44,613 nt of DNA from positions 1-44,613 of the forward strand of contig JAZUPH010000012.1 in NCBI GenBank assembly GCA_045605145.1, written 5' to 3'. The notes beneath the pieces were generated by a model. It saw nothing but the letters and a program-made list of their open reading frames with translations, did not search any database and was not told where the DNA came from. This stretch comes from CAMNAO01 sp045605145 (GTDB lineage Bacteria > Bacillota > Clostridia > Oscillospirales > Oscillospiraceae). This document shows, one piece after another, positions 16,123 to 23,186 of the stretch. The position numbers were made by a program, and so were the translations under genes. Position 1 is the first letter of the stretch. Each line of letters begins with the position of its first letter.

Positions 16123-16914
16123 ATGAGTACAGCAATTATAGGAAGAAGTTCTTTTGCCGCAAAAATGAGCGGCGCGCTTGAGCTGAAGCAGTTTTGCACA
16201 CCGGACGCCGCCATCGCGCAGTATGATACACTGCTGCTCGCCGATGAGCCGGTCACTTTCCCGCAGGCAATCGCCGAAATCGCGCCCTTTATGAAGGCAG
16301 GGCAGGCAGTGATCGTGGGCTGCGGAAGCATCTACGGCACATGGACGGTGTCAAAGGCGCTGTATAACAACAAGGCGCCAGACCGAATAATCGTGGGCAT
16401 GTGTGACGCATGGTCCGGCAGCGCGGACAACGCGTCTGTAAATACGCAGACAGCTCTGGTCAGCGCGCACAATTTTATCTACACTCCCCTGCTGGCGTAT
16501 CTTCTGAGCGAGGTGTTTGAGAATGTGGAAACAGCGGCAAGTCCCCTTGCCCTCAGCTTCCGCGCACCGGGGCTTATAAACGAGCTTTTGCCCATTGCAA
16601 AGCAGTGCGGCTGTGAAGATATTCTTTCCAAGGCACGCAGTGAGGCGCTGGAAATCGGCCTTTTAATGGGTACCGTTCCTGCCGGCGGCGAAGAGGTCGT
16701 ATACGGCAGCACGATCGATTCTGCACTAAATGCCGCCGTGGTCTGCCTATATCCGCTGACTGAAACTGCTGCCTTCCTGGGATATGACGCACCGGCACTG
16801 AGTGCCTTACTCACCGCCGCCGACGAGATGAGCATGGGCCGCGTTTCCGAAGTCGGCAAAATGCATCTTCCCAAGCTGGATTCGGTGATAAGCCACGACC
16901 ACAGGCATTTATGA
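16123..16914 (+). CDS. Unknown protein, possibly dehydrogenase-like Rossmann fold
   Basis: I do not recognise this 263-residue soluble protein with certainty. The first 80 residues alternate strands and helices (MSTAIIGRSSFA, YDTLLLADEP, GQAVIVGCGSIYG). The pattern of a predicted Rossmann half followed by IIVGMCDAW and NTQTALVSAHNFIY recalls opine-dehydrogenase or glycerol-3-phosphate dehydrogenase-like N-terminal domains, but the usual G-x-G-x-x-G nucleotide loop at the very start is not intact. The C-terminal 150 residues are helical and the protein ends in HDHRHL. The ATG at 16123 is preceded only by a weak AGGT. It is divergent from the DUF4349 gene and closes with its own terminator, so no partner gene is evident. 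Confidence 0.6.
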   Translation: MSTAIIGRSSFAAKMSGALELKQFCTPDAAIAQYDTLLLADEPVTFPQAIAEIAPFMKAGQAVIVGCGSIYGTWTVSKALYNNKAPDRIIVGMCDAWSGSADNASVNTQTALVSAHNFIYTPLLAYLLSEVFENVETAASPLALSFRAPGLINELLPIAKQCGCEDILSKARSEALEIGLLMGTVPAGGEEVVYGSTIDSALNAAVVCLYPLTETAAFLGYDAPALSALLTAADEMSMGRVSEVGKMHLPKLDSVISHDHRHL

Positions 16915-16927
16915 TTAAAATATCCAT

Positions 16928-16956
16928 AACAGTCACCGCCATGAGCGGTGACTGTT
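16928..16956 (+). terminator. Terminator after the unknown gene at 16123
   Basis: A 12-bp perfect stem (AACAGTCACCGC with GCGGTGACTGTT) has loop CATGA and is followed by CTCATTTCTC. Confidence 0.75.
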
Positions 16957-16979
16957 CTCATTTCTCAATACAAATAAAA

Positions 16980-17003
16980 GTGAGCCGGAGACCTCCGACT
17001 CAC
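16980..17003 (-). terminator. Terminator of rpsU
   Basis: Reading the - strand, GTGAGTCGGAG pairs with CTCCGGCTCAC (one G-U pair) with a very tight loop, then TTTTATTTG follows. It lies 15 bases after the rpsU stop. Confidence 0.8.
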
Positions 17004-17018
17004 TCTTTGATATTAAAA

Positions 17019-17204
17019 TTAATAATATCTCTTATTCTTGTTCTTGCGTGCCGCCTCGGACTTTTTACGGCGCTTAACGCTGGGGCTCTGATAATACTCT
17101 TTCTTTCTCAGGTCAGCCAGAACGCCGGACTTAGCGCAATTTCTCTTAAAACGCTTAAGAGCACTGTCCAGGGACTCGTTTTCCTTGACATGGACTTCAG
17201 ACAC
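17019..17204 (-). CDS. rpsU: 30S ribosomal protein S21
   Basis: This 61-residue basic protein of the small ribosomal subunit helps start translation. The sequence shows the typical N-terminus SEVHVKENESLDSALKRFKR and a very basic C-terminus (KRRKKSEAARKNKNKRYY). I chose the GTG at 17204 because GGAGGGAGGG lies just before it and the family begins at this residue; a longer frame from 17252 adds 16 unrelated residues. The gene has a full consensus promoter of its own just beyond the leuS stop and a terminator just behind it, so it is expressed apart from the long gene run upstream. Confidence 0.95.
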   Translation of the reverse strand: MSEVHVKENESLDSALKRFKRNCAKSGVLADLRKKEYYQSPSVKRRKKSEAARKNKNKRYY

Positions 17205-17274
17205 TGTGTTTCCCTCCCTCCAAGTACGCCGCTGAGACGCCTTGTGGGGCATGATAACGGCTTAACTAACGGGT

Positions 17275-17303
17275 ATTATACTCGCTCTTCCTGCATTTGT
17301 CAA
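17275..17303 (-). promoter_or_regulatory. Consensus sigma-A promoter of rpsU
   Basis: Reading the - strand, TTGACA (17298-17303) and TATAAT (17275-17280) are both perfect, with a 17-bp spacer. It starts 10 bases beyond the leuS stop codon and leaves a leader of about 65 bases. Confidence 0.9.
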
Positions 17304-17312
17304 CAGGAAAAG

Positions 17313-19805
17313 CTAACAAGGTTTCGCAATAAGATTTACGAGGCGACCCTTTACAACGATGCTCTTGATGACATTCATGCCTTCAAGCGCTTTTGCCACC
17401 TTGGGATCGGCCTTGGCAGCGGCGATGACCTCATCATCATCGGCATCGGCGGCGACAGTGATCTGACCGCGGACCTTACCGTTGACCTGAACGGCCATGC
17501 TGACCTCGGCATCCTTACACTTATCCTCACTGTACTTGGGCCATGCGCTTACGGAGCAGATGCCCTCAAAGCCCTTGTTCTCCCAGATTTCGTCACAGAT
17601 GTGGGGCGCAAAGGGGCTGAGCAGGCTCAGGAAGGTCTTCAGCTCTGCCCTGTTGCAGCTCTTGTCGATCTGATTGAGGAGGGTCATCAGAGCGGCGATT
17701 GCGGTGTTGGGCTTGAGGTTCTCAATATCCTCACTGACCTTCTTGATGGTCTTGTGCATGGCGGACATGTTGGCCTTGGAATAATCCTTGGCAGTGTCAT
17801 TGACCTTCTCGGCCATTGCCCACACGCGGTCAAGGAAGCGCTTACAGCCCTTGACGGCCTCATTGGACCAGGTGGCCACTTTCTCAAAGTCGCCGATGAA
17901 CATGATGTACATACGCATGGTGTCAGCGCCGTAGGTCTTGATAACATCGTCGGGATTGACAACGTTGCCAAGGCTCTTGGACATCTTGACGGAGGTGCGG
18001 TAGACATCGTTGCCGTACTTGGCAAGGGCGGCGTCCTTCTCCTCCTGAGTGGCGTAGTTCTCAATATAATGGGGGTTGTGGCCCAGGATCATGCCGTGGC
18101 TGGTACGCTTGGCATAAGGCTCTTTATGGGGCACAACGCCGATGTCATACAGGAACTTGTGCCAGAAGCGGCTGTACAGCAGATGGAGAGTGGTATGCTC
18201 CATGCCGCCGTTGTACCAGTCAACCTGGCCCCAGTAATCCAGTGCCTCTTTGGATGCAAGAGCCTCGTCATTGTGGGGATCCATATAGCGCAGATAGTAC
18301 CAGGAAGAACCAGCCCACTGGGGCATGGTATCGGTCTCACGCTTGGCAGCGCCGCCGCACTTGGGACAGGTGCAGTTGACCCAATCGGTAATGGCGGACA
18401 GGGGGCTTTCGCCGTCGTCAGTAGGCTCATAGCTCTCCACATCGGGCAGCAGCAGGGGCAGCTGGCTCTCGTCCATGGCGACCTCACCGCAGGTGGGGCA
18501 ATGGATGATGGGGATAGGCTCACCCCAGTAGCGCTGACGGGAGAAGACCCAGTCGCGCAGCTTGAAGTTAGTCTTGGCGTGGCCGATACCCTTGTCCTCA
18601 AGCCACTTGGTGATAACCGGGATGGCATCCTTAACGGTCATGCCGTCGAGGAAGCCGGAGTTGACCATGATACCGGTATCATCTTTGAGGGTAAATGCAG
18701 CCTCTTCAATATTGCCGCCGGCAACCACCTCAATAATCTCGCAGCCGAAGGCCTTTGCAAACTCCCAGTCGCGGTCATCATGGGCGGGAACCGCCATGAT
18801 GGCGCCGGTGCCGTAAGTAGCCAGAACATAATCGGAAATGAAGATGGGTATCTCTTTGCCGGTGACGGGATTGATGCCCTTTACACCGTCAAGGCAGACG
18901 CCGGTCTTATCCTTGTTAAGCTCGGTACGCTCAAGGTCGGACTTGGCAGCAGCAACGGCCTGATACGCCTTGACGGCGTCGGCGTTTGCCAGCTTGTCCA
19001 TCCACTTGGCTATGAGCGCATGCTCGGGAGACAGAACCATATAGGTGGCGCCAAAGAGGGTGTCCGGACGGGTGGTGTAAACCAGAATATCATCACCAAG
19101 GGTGGAGCCGAAGGTAACCTCAGCACCGTGGCTGCGGCCGATCCAGTTGGTCTGCTGTGCCTTTACACGGTCGATGAAATCCAGACCATCAAGGTCGTCA
19201 ATAAGTCTGTCGGCGTACTTGGTGATGCGCAGCATCCACTGGCTCTTCTCCTTGCGGACGACATCGGCACCGCAGCGCTCACACTTGCCCTCAACAACCT
19301 CTTCATTGGCGAGGACGCACTTACAGCTGGTACACCAGTTGACGGGCATCTTTGCCTTGTACGCAAGGCCGTTCTTATATAACTGCAGGAAGATCCACTG
19401 GGTCCACTTGAAGTAAGCGGGATCGGTGGTGTTGATCTCGCGATCCCAATCGAAGGAATAGCCCAGCGCCTTGAGCTGACGGCGGAAGTTGACGATATTA
19501 TCCTCGGTAACTTTACGGGGATGGATGTGGTTCTTGATGGCGTAGTTCTCGGTGGGCAGACCGAATGCGTCATAGCCCATAGGGAACAGCACGTTCATGC
19601 CGTCCATGCGCTTTTTACGGGCAATGATGTCCATAGCGGTGTAAGGACGGGGGTGACCCACATGAAGGCCGGCAGCGGAGGGATACGGGAACTCAACAAG
19701 TCCGAAGAACTTGGGCTTGTCACCGCCGTTTACGGTGGCGTAGAGCTTCTCATTCTCCCACTTTTCCTGCCACTTTTTTTCAATTCGTTCAAAATCGTAT
19801 TTCAT
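17313..19805 (-). CDS. leuS: Leucyl-tRNA synthetase
   Basis: This 830-residue class I synthetase charges tRNA-Leu and hydrolyses mischarged products. The HIGH motif is HVGH at 48-51 and the KMSKS loop is KMSKSLGN near residue 606. The CP1 editing domain carries the threonine-rich TTRPDTLFGAT and the GTGAIMAVPAHDDRDW segment with the editing aspartate. Four-cysteine zinc sites are visible (CTSCKCV.. with CERCG, and CPTCG with CPKCG). The ribosome binding site GAGGAAG precedes the ATG. It is the last gene of the long - strand run, 17 bases after rsfS. I saw no T-box leader; it appears to depend on upstream transcription. Confidence 0.98.
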   Translation of the reverse strand: MKYDFERIEKKWQEKWENEKLYATVNGGDKPKFFGLVEFPYPSAAGLHVGHPRPYTAMDIIARKKRMDGMNVLFPMGYDAFGLPTENYAIKNHIHPRKVTEDNIVNFRRQLKALGYSFDWDREINTTDPAYFKWTQWIFLQLYKNGLAYKAKMPVNWCTSCKCVLANEEVVEGKCERCGADVVRKEKSQWMLRITKYADRLIDDLDGLDFIDRVKAQQTNWIGRSHGAEVTFGSTLGDDILVYTTRPDTLFGATYMVLSPEHALIAKWMDKLANADAVKAYQAVAAAKSDLERTELNKDKTGVCLDGVKGINPVTGKEIPIFISDYVLATYGTGAIMAVPAHDDRDWEFAKAFGCEIIEVVAGGNIEEAAFTLKDDTGIMVNSGFLDGMTVKDAIPVITKWLEDKGIGHAKTNFKLRDWVFSRQRYWGEPIPIIHCPTCGEVAMDESQLPLLLPDVESYEPTDDGESPLSAITDWVNCTCPKCGGAAKRETDTMPQWAGSSWYYLRYMDPHNDEALASKEALDYWGQVDWYNGGMEHTTLHLLYSRFWHKFLYDIGVVPHKEPYAKRTSHGMILGHNPHYIENYATQEEKDAALAKYGNDVYRTSVKMSKSLGNVVNPDDVIKTYGADTMRMYIMFIGDFEKVATWSNEAVKGCKRFLDRVWAMAEKVNDTAKDYSKANMSAMHKTIKKVSEDIENLKPNTAIAALMTLLNQIDKSCNRAELKTFLSLLSPFAPHICDEIWENKGFEGICSVSAWPKYSEDKCKDAEVSMAVQVNGKVRGQITVAADADDDEVIAAAKADPKVAKALEGMNVIKSIVVKGRLVNLIAKPC

Positions 19806-19822
19806 AACAGCTTCCTCTTCCC

Positions 19823-20182
19823 TTACTCTGCCAGCATTGCCTCAACATCAAGCTGGGGCGCATCGCCCCAAAGTCTCTCAAGGGCGTAGAACTGGCGGTT
19901 TTCTTTTGTGAACAGATGAATAATCAGACAGCCGTAGTCAAGCAGCACCCAGCCGCCGCTGCGGTATCCCTCCTGATGGAGGACGCTCTCGCCCTGTTCC
20001 TCAAGGCGGCGCTCAACCTCATCCGAAAGGTTTTTGATGTGAGTAGGATTATTGGCCGTGCAGACGATGAAATAGTCCGCAAGCACGGTAACGTCATGAG
20101 TGTGCATGACGGTAATATCGTTTGCAGAGCGGGCGTCCAGTGCCTTAACGGCGATTTTTGTCATTTCAAAACTGTTAAGCAT
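19823..20182 (-). CDS. rsfS: Ribosomal silencing factor RsfS
   Basis: This 119-residue protein binds ribosomal protein L14 (known for the family) and blocks joining of the two subunits when nutrients are short. The family features are DITVMHTHDVTVLADYFIVC and the C-terminal GWVLLDYGCLIIHLFTKENRQFYALERLW. I chose the ATG at 20182, with AAAGGA about 10 bases upstream; an internal ATG at residue 7 has no better site. It follows the nadD-yqeK fusion by 15 bases, the same order as in Bacillus (yqeK-rsfS). Confidence 0.95.
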   Translation of the reverse strand: MLNSFEMTKIAVKALDARSANDITVMHTHDVTVLADYFIVCTANNPTHIKNLSDEVERRLEEQGESVLHQEGYRSGGWVLLDYGCLIIHLFTKENRQFYALERLWGDAPQLDVEAMLAE

Positions 20183-20197
20183 TTATATATCGTCCTT

Positions 20198-21376
20198 TCA
20201 GCGGCAGACGGCCGCTTTTATATACTCCATTGCCGCAAGGGTATCGCCATGTGGCTCAACACCGTGGGAGCGAACCTCTTCAAGGCTCATTTCAAAGCCG
20301 CAGAGCATAGCCGCGTCAAGATCCTGATACGCAAGCTCGCGCACCTTTTCAACGCCGGGGAAATCCCTGCCGGGCTCGATAAAATCGGCAATATAGATCA
20401 CCTTCTCAAGCACGGTCATATCCGGGCGGCCGGTGGTATGCCAGCGGATGGCGCTGACAACATCGGCATCGGCGGCATATTCCCGCTCAGCCACGGCGGC
20501 ACCGGTTACTGCGTGCAGGAGCTTATAGTGTTCTTTGCCCATACCAAGCTCCGTTATACCATATTCCGCGCAGATTTTCAACTGTCCTTCGTAATCAATT
20601 GCTTTTGTGCAGTCGTGCAGAACGGCGGCAATACGGGCCTTATCTTCATCCGCGCCCCAGCGGCGGGCAAGGCGCACAGCCTCATACTCACAGCCGAGGG
20701 TATGCATCAGGCGGTGATGCCCGAGCCCCTCAAGGGCATGGCTGCGCAGCCAGTCGGCATTCGGCTTTGCATCAAAAAGGCGGTGGCGCAGTATATAGCC
20801 CATAACAGCCGGCTCAATGTATTCGCTGCCCTCCCCTTTCGGCAGTCGCTCACGCAGCTGGGTGGAGGAAAGCTCCAGAACAGGCACCGGGACGATAGTC
20901 ACCCTTGCGCCAAACTCACCGCGCAGCCTTTCGGCATGGGCGGCAATCGCCGCGTCACTGCCCTGCTGACGGGACATGACACATAGGGAAATGTTTTCAC
21001 ACAGCCAATCTGCCTCGCGCCACATAAGCAGGCTTAAAAACATATCCCCGCCCAGGATAAGGGTGATGTCTGCGCCGGGATATATCTCTATAAGCCGCTG
21101 CATAGTAAGATAGGTATAGCTGACCCGCTCTTGCGCGGCCTCAATGTCGCTGACCTGAACACCCTCAAAATCTTTGAAGGCCAGTCGCGTCATTTCAAGG
21201 CGCTCATGTGCCGTGGGTGCGCCCGGTTCAAGGCTTTTATGGGGTGGAATACCCGTCGGAACAACAAGGGTCAAATCAGGTTTCAGCGCCTTCTGAGCCG
21301 CCGCAACAGCCAGCCTGTGCCCGCGGTGAGGCGGGTCAAAGGTGCCGCCGAAAACAGCGATGTGCTTCACGCTCAT
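20198..21376 (-). CDS. nadD: Fused nicotinate-nucleotide adenylyltransferase and YqeK-type HD hydrolase
   Basis: This single 392-residue protein joins two enzymes that are separate genes in Bacillus. Residues 1-205 are NadD, which makes deamido-NAD from nicotinate mononucleotide and ATP; GGTFDPPHRGH is at 10-20 and SSTQLRERL at 170-178. Residues 210-392 are an HD-domain hydrolase of the YqeK type (a dinucleoside tetraphosphate hydrolase in characterised members), with HRLMHTLG (His225) and the HD pair at 254-255 in AAVLHDCTKAID. The frame is open throughout, so this is a true fusion and not a frameshift. The ATG at 21376 overlaps the yhbY stop (ATGA). Order yhbY-nadD-yqeK-rsfS is conserved in Firmicutes. 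Both halves keep their motifs, so both are probably active. Confidence 0.95.
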   Translation of the reverse strand: MSVKHIAVFGGTFDPPHRGHRLAVAAAQKALKPDLTLVVPTGIPPHKSLEPGAPTAHERLEMTRLAFKDFEGVQVSDIEAAQERVSYTYLTMQRLIEIYPGADITLILGGDMFLSLLMWREADWLCENISLCVMSRQQGSDAAIAAHAERLRGEFGARVTIVPVPVLELSSTQLRERLPKGEGSEYIEPAVMGYILRHRLFDAKPNADWLRSHALEGLGHHRLMHTLGCEYEAVRLARRWGADEDKARIAAVLHDCTKAIDYEGQLKICAEYGITELGMGKEHYKLLHAVTGAAVAEREYAADADVVSAIRWHTTGRPDMTVLEKVIYIADFIEPGRDFPGVEKVRELAYQDLDAAMLCGFEMSLEEVRSHGVEPHGDTLAAMEYIKAAVCR

Positions 21377-21669
21377 TTTACCAGCACGATGCGGTCGGGC
21401 TTTTGGGGATTTGCCTTGTAGATGACAAATTTGCTGCCGATAACCTGCACAGGATCTGCACCGCACTGCTCACACAGGATGGTGCAGGCCTCACGGGCGG
21501 AAAGCATGCTGTTATTGAGAACGCGGCACTTTATAAGCTCACGCGCCTTCAGCGCATCATTCACCTGCGCCGCAATATTGGGTGTAACATCGTCCTTTCC
21601 GATGTGAACAATGGTGTCCAGGCTGTTGGCAAGGCCGCGAAGCTGGGCCCTCTGTCTTGAATTAAGCAT
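21373..21669 (-). CDS. yhbY: YhbY-family RNA-binding protein (CRM domain)
   Basis: This 98-residue protein is a single CRM domain that binds pre-50S ribosomal particles in characterised relatives. The family pattern is visible: LNSRQRAQLRGLAN at the N-terminus, VHIGKDDVTPN, then HELIK-type ARELIKCRVLNN, and VIGSKFVIYK near the end. It lies 3 bases after rdgB and its stop overlaps the nadD start. It corresponds to yqeI of Bacillus, in the same neighbourhood. Confidence 0.92.
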   Translation of the reverse strand: MLNSRQRAQLRGLANSLDTIVHIGKDDVTPNIAAQVNDALKARELIKCRVLNNSMLSAREACTILCEQCGADPVQVIGSKFVIYKANPQKPDRIVLVK

Positions 21670-21672
21670 ATT

Positions 21673-22269
21673 TTATTTCTCCCTGCTCATATATTCGTCG
21701 AGCATTATTTTGAATCTGCGCAGTGCTTTGCCCCGGTGGGAAATGGCGTTCTTCTCATCGGGTGTCATTTCGGCGGTGGTGAGGGTGTATCCCACCGGCT
21801 GGAAAATCGGGTCGTAGCCAAAGCCGCCAGTGCCGCGGTCGGCATGGGTCAGCTCTCCCCTGCATTCGTCCTCAGCCCACAGTTCATCGCCGTTGGGGAA
21901 GACGCAGGCAATGCTGGCAACGAAAGCGGCACCGCGATCTGTCACACCCTGCATCTTCTCAAGAAGCAGGCGGCGCTGTGCGGCTTCGTCATCAAGTCCG
22001 CCGAAGCGGGCGGAGTACACACCGGGTGCGCCGCCGAGGGCGTCCACGGTGATACCGGAATCGTCTGCAATTGCAGGCAGACCGGATATACGGCAGGCGG
22101 AGCGCGCCTTGATGAAAGAGTTCTCTTTGAAAGTGGTGCCGTCCTCTTCGGGGTCGCTGACGACGCCCGCCTCTTTCAGGGACATGATGTGTATCTCGTC
22201 ACTTTCCAAGATTTCACGAAACTCCCTGAGTTTGTTGGCATTGTTGGATGCAAGCAGAAAAGTAATCAT
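21673..22269 (-). CDS. rdgB: XTP/dITP diphosphatase (Ham1/RdgB family)
   Basis: This 198-residue enzyme hydrolyses non-canonical purine triphosphates (dITP, XTP) to monophosphates so they are not built into DNA. The substrate-binding motif SNNANKLREF is at 8-17, and AIADDSGITVDALGG holds the catalytic and metal-binding acidic residues. TGGFGYDPIF follows, with SHRGKAL at the C-terminal side. Its ATG overlaps the ftsY stop. The length is normal. Its place between ftsY and yhbY groups it with ribosome- and nucleotide-related genes. Confidence 0.95.
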   Translation of the reverse strand: MITFLLASNNANKLREFREILESDEIHIMSLKEAGVVSDPEEDGTTFKENSFIKARSACRISGLPAIADDSGITVDALGGAPGVYSARFGGLDDEAAQRRLLLEKMQGVTDRGAAFVASIACVFPNGDELWAEDECRGELTHADRGTGGFGYDPIFQPVGYTLTTAEMTPDEKNAISHRGKALRRFKIMLDEYMSREK

Positions 22270-23174
22270 TCCAAAAGCGCCTCCACAAAGGGTCTGGGTT
22301 CAAAGGGCATCAGGTCGTCGGCCTGTTCACCCACGCCGATGAATTTCACAGGTATGCCAAGCTGCTGGCAGATTGCAAAGACGATGCCGCCCTTGGCGGT
22401 GCCGTCCAGCTTTGTAAGCACGATGCCCGAAAGGCCGGCGGCATCCTTGAATGCCTGCGCCTGGATAAGACCGTTCTGACCGGTAGTGGCGTCCAGCACC
22501 AGTAGGGTCTCCCTTGCGGCGCCGGGAAGCTCACGGTCGATCACACGGCTGATCTTTGAAAGCTCGTTCATAAGATTTGATTTATTGTGCAGGCGGCCGG
22601 CGGTGTCCACGATAATGACATCCGCACCGCGGGCTTTTGCCGCGGCAATGCCGTCAAACACAACGGCGGCAGGGTCGCTGCCCTCGGCATGGCGGACCAT
22701 GTCAACACCGGCGCGCTGCGCCCAGATGCCAAGCTGCTCGGCGGCTGCAGCACGGAAGGTGTCACCGGCACACAGGACGATTTTCTTCCCCTGACGGCTC
22801 AAGAGCATTGCCAGCTTGCCGATGGTGGTGGTCTTACCCACCCCATTGACGCCGATGACAAGGATCACGGCGGGCTTTGTTGTAAGGTGCAGTTCTCTGT
22901 CGCCCACATCAAGAAGGTCGGTCATAATATCGCTCAGCGCCTGACGCACCTCTTCTTCGCCGCGGCAGCCGCGCATTTTGCACAGCTCTTTAAGCCGCTC
23001 AACAGCCTTCTGTGAGGTCTCTACGCCCACATCGGCCATTATGAGGGAATCTTCCAGCTCCTCAATTGCGTCGTCGTTCTCGCCGGTAAACTCGGCAATG
23101 GCGCTGTTGAGCATCGCGCCAACACCGCGCTTGGTTTTGGAAAGTCCGTCTTTGATCTTATCAAAAAATCCCAT
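22266..23174 (-). CDS. ftsY: Signal recognition particle receptor FtsY
   Basis: This 302-residue GTPase docks SRP-ribosome complexes at the membrane translocon. The helical N domain covers about 1-85. The G domain has G1 GVNGVGKTTT at 108-117, DTFRAAAAEQL, G3 DTAGRLHN and G4 TKLDGTAKGG. The long acidic N-terminal extension of enterobacterial FtsY is absent, as is usual in Gram-positive bacteria. I chose the ATG at 23174 because TGGAG lies just upstream; an apparent TTG start at 23186 would place that site inside the gene. It follows smc by 12 bases, and smc-ftsY is a classic Firmicutes order. Confidence 0.97.
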   Translation of the reverse strand: MGFFDKIKDGLSKTKRGVGAMLNSAIAEFTGENDDAIEELEDSLIMADVGVETSQKAVERLKELCKMRGCRGEEEVRQALSDIMTDLLDVGDRELHLTTKPAVILVIGVNGVGKTTTIGKLAMLLSRQGKKIVLCAGDTFRAAAAEQLGIWAQRAGVDMVRHAEGSDPAAVVFDGIAAAKARGADVIIVDTAGRLHNKSNLMNELSKISRVIDRELPGAARETLLVLDATTGQNGLIQAQAFKDAAGLSGIVLTKLDGTAKGGIVFAICQQLGIPVKFIGVGEQADDLMPFEPRPFVEALLE

Positions 23175-23186
23175 ATTCTTCTCCAA

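Noticed and set aside
16911..19382. Long + strand open frame opposite leuS and rpsU
   Set aside because: It is the shadow of leuS, which has all synthetase motifs on the - strand.
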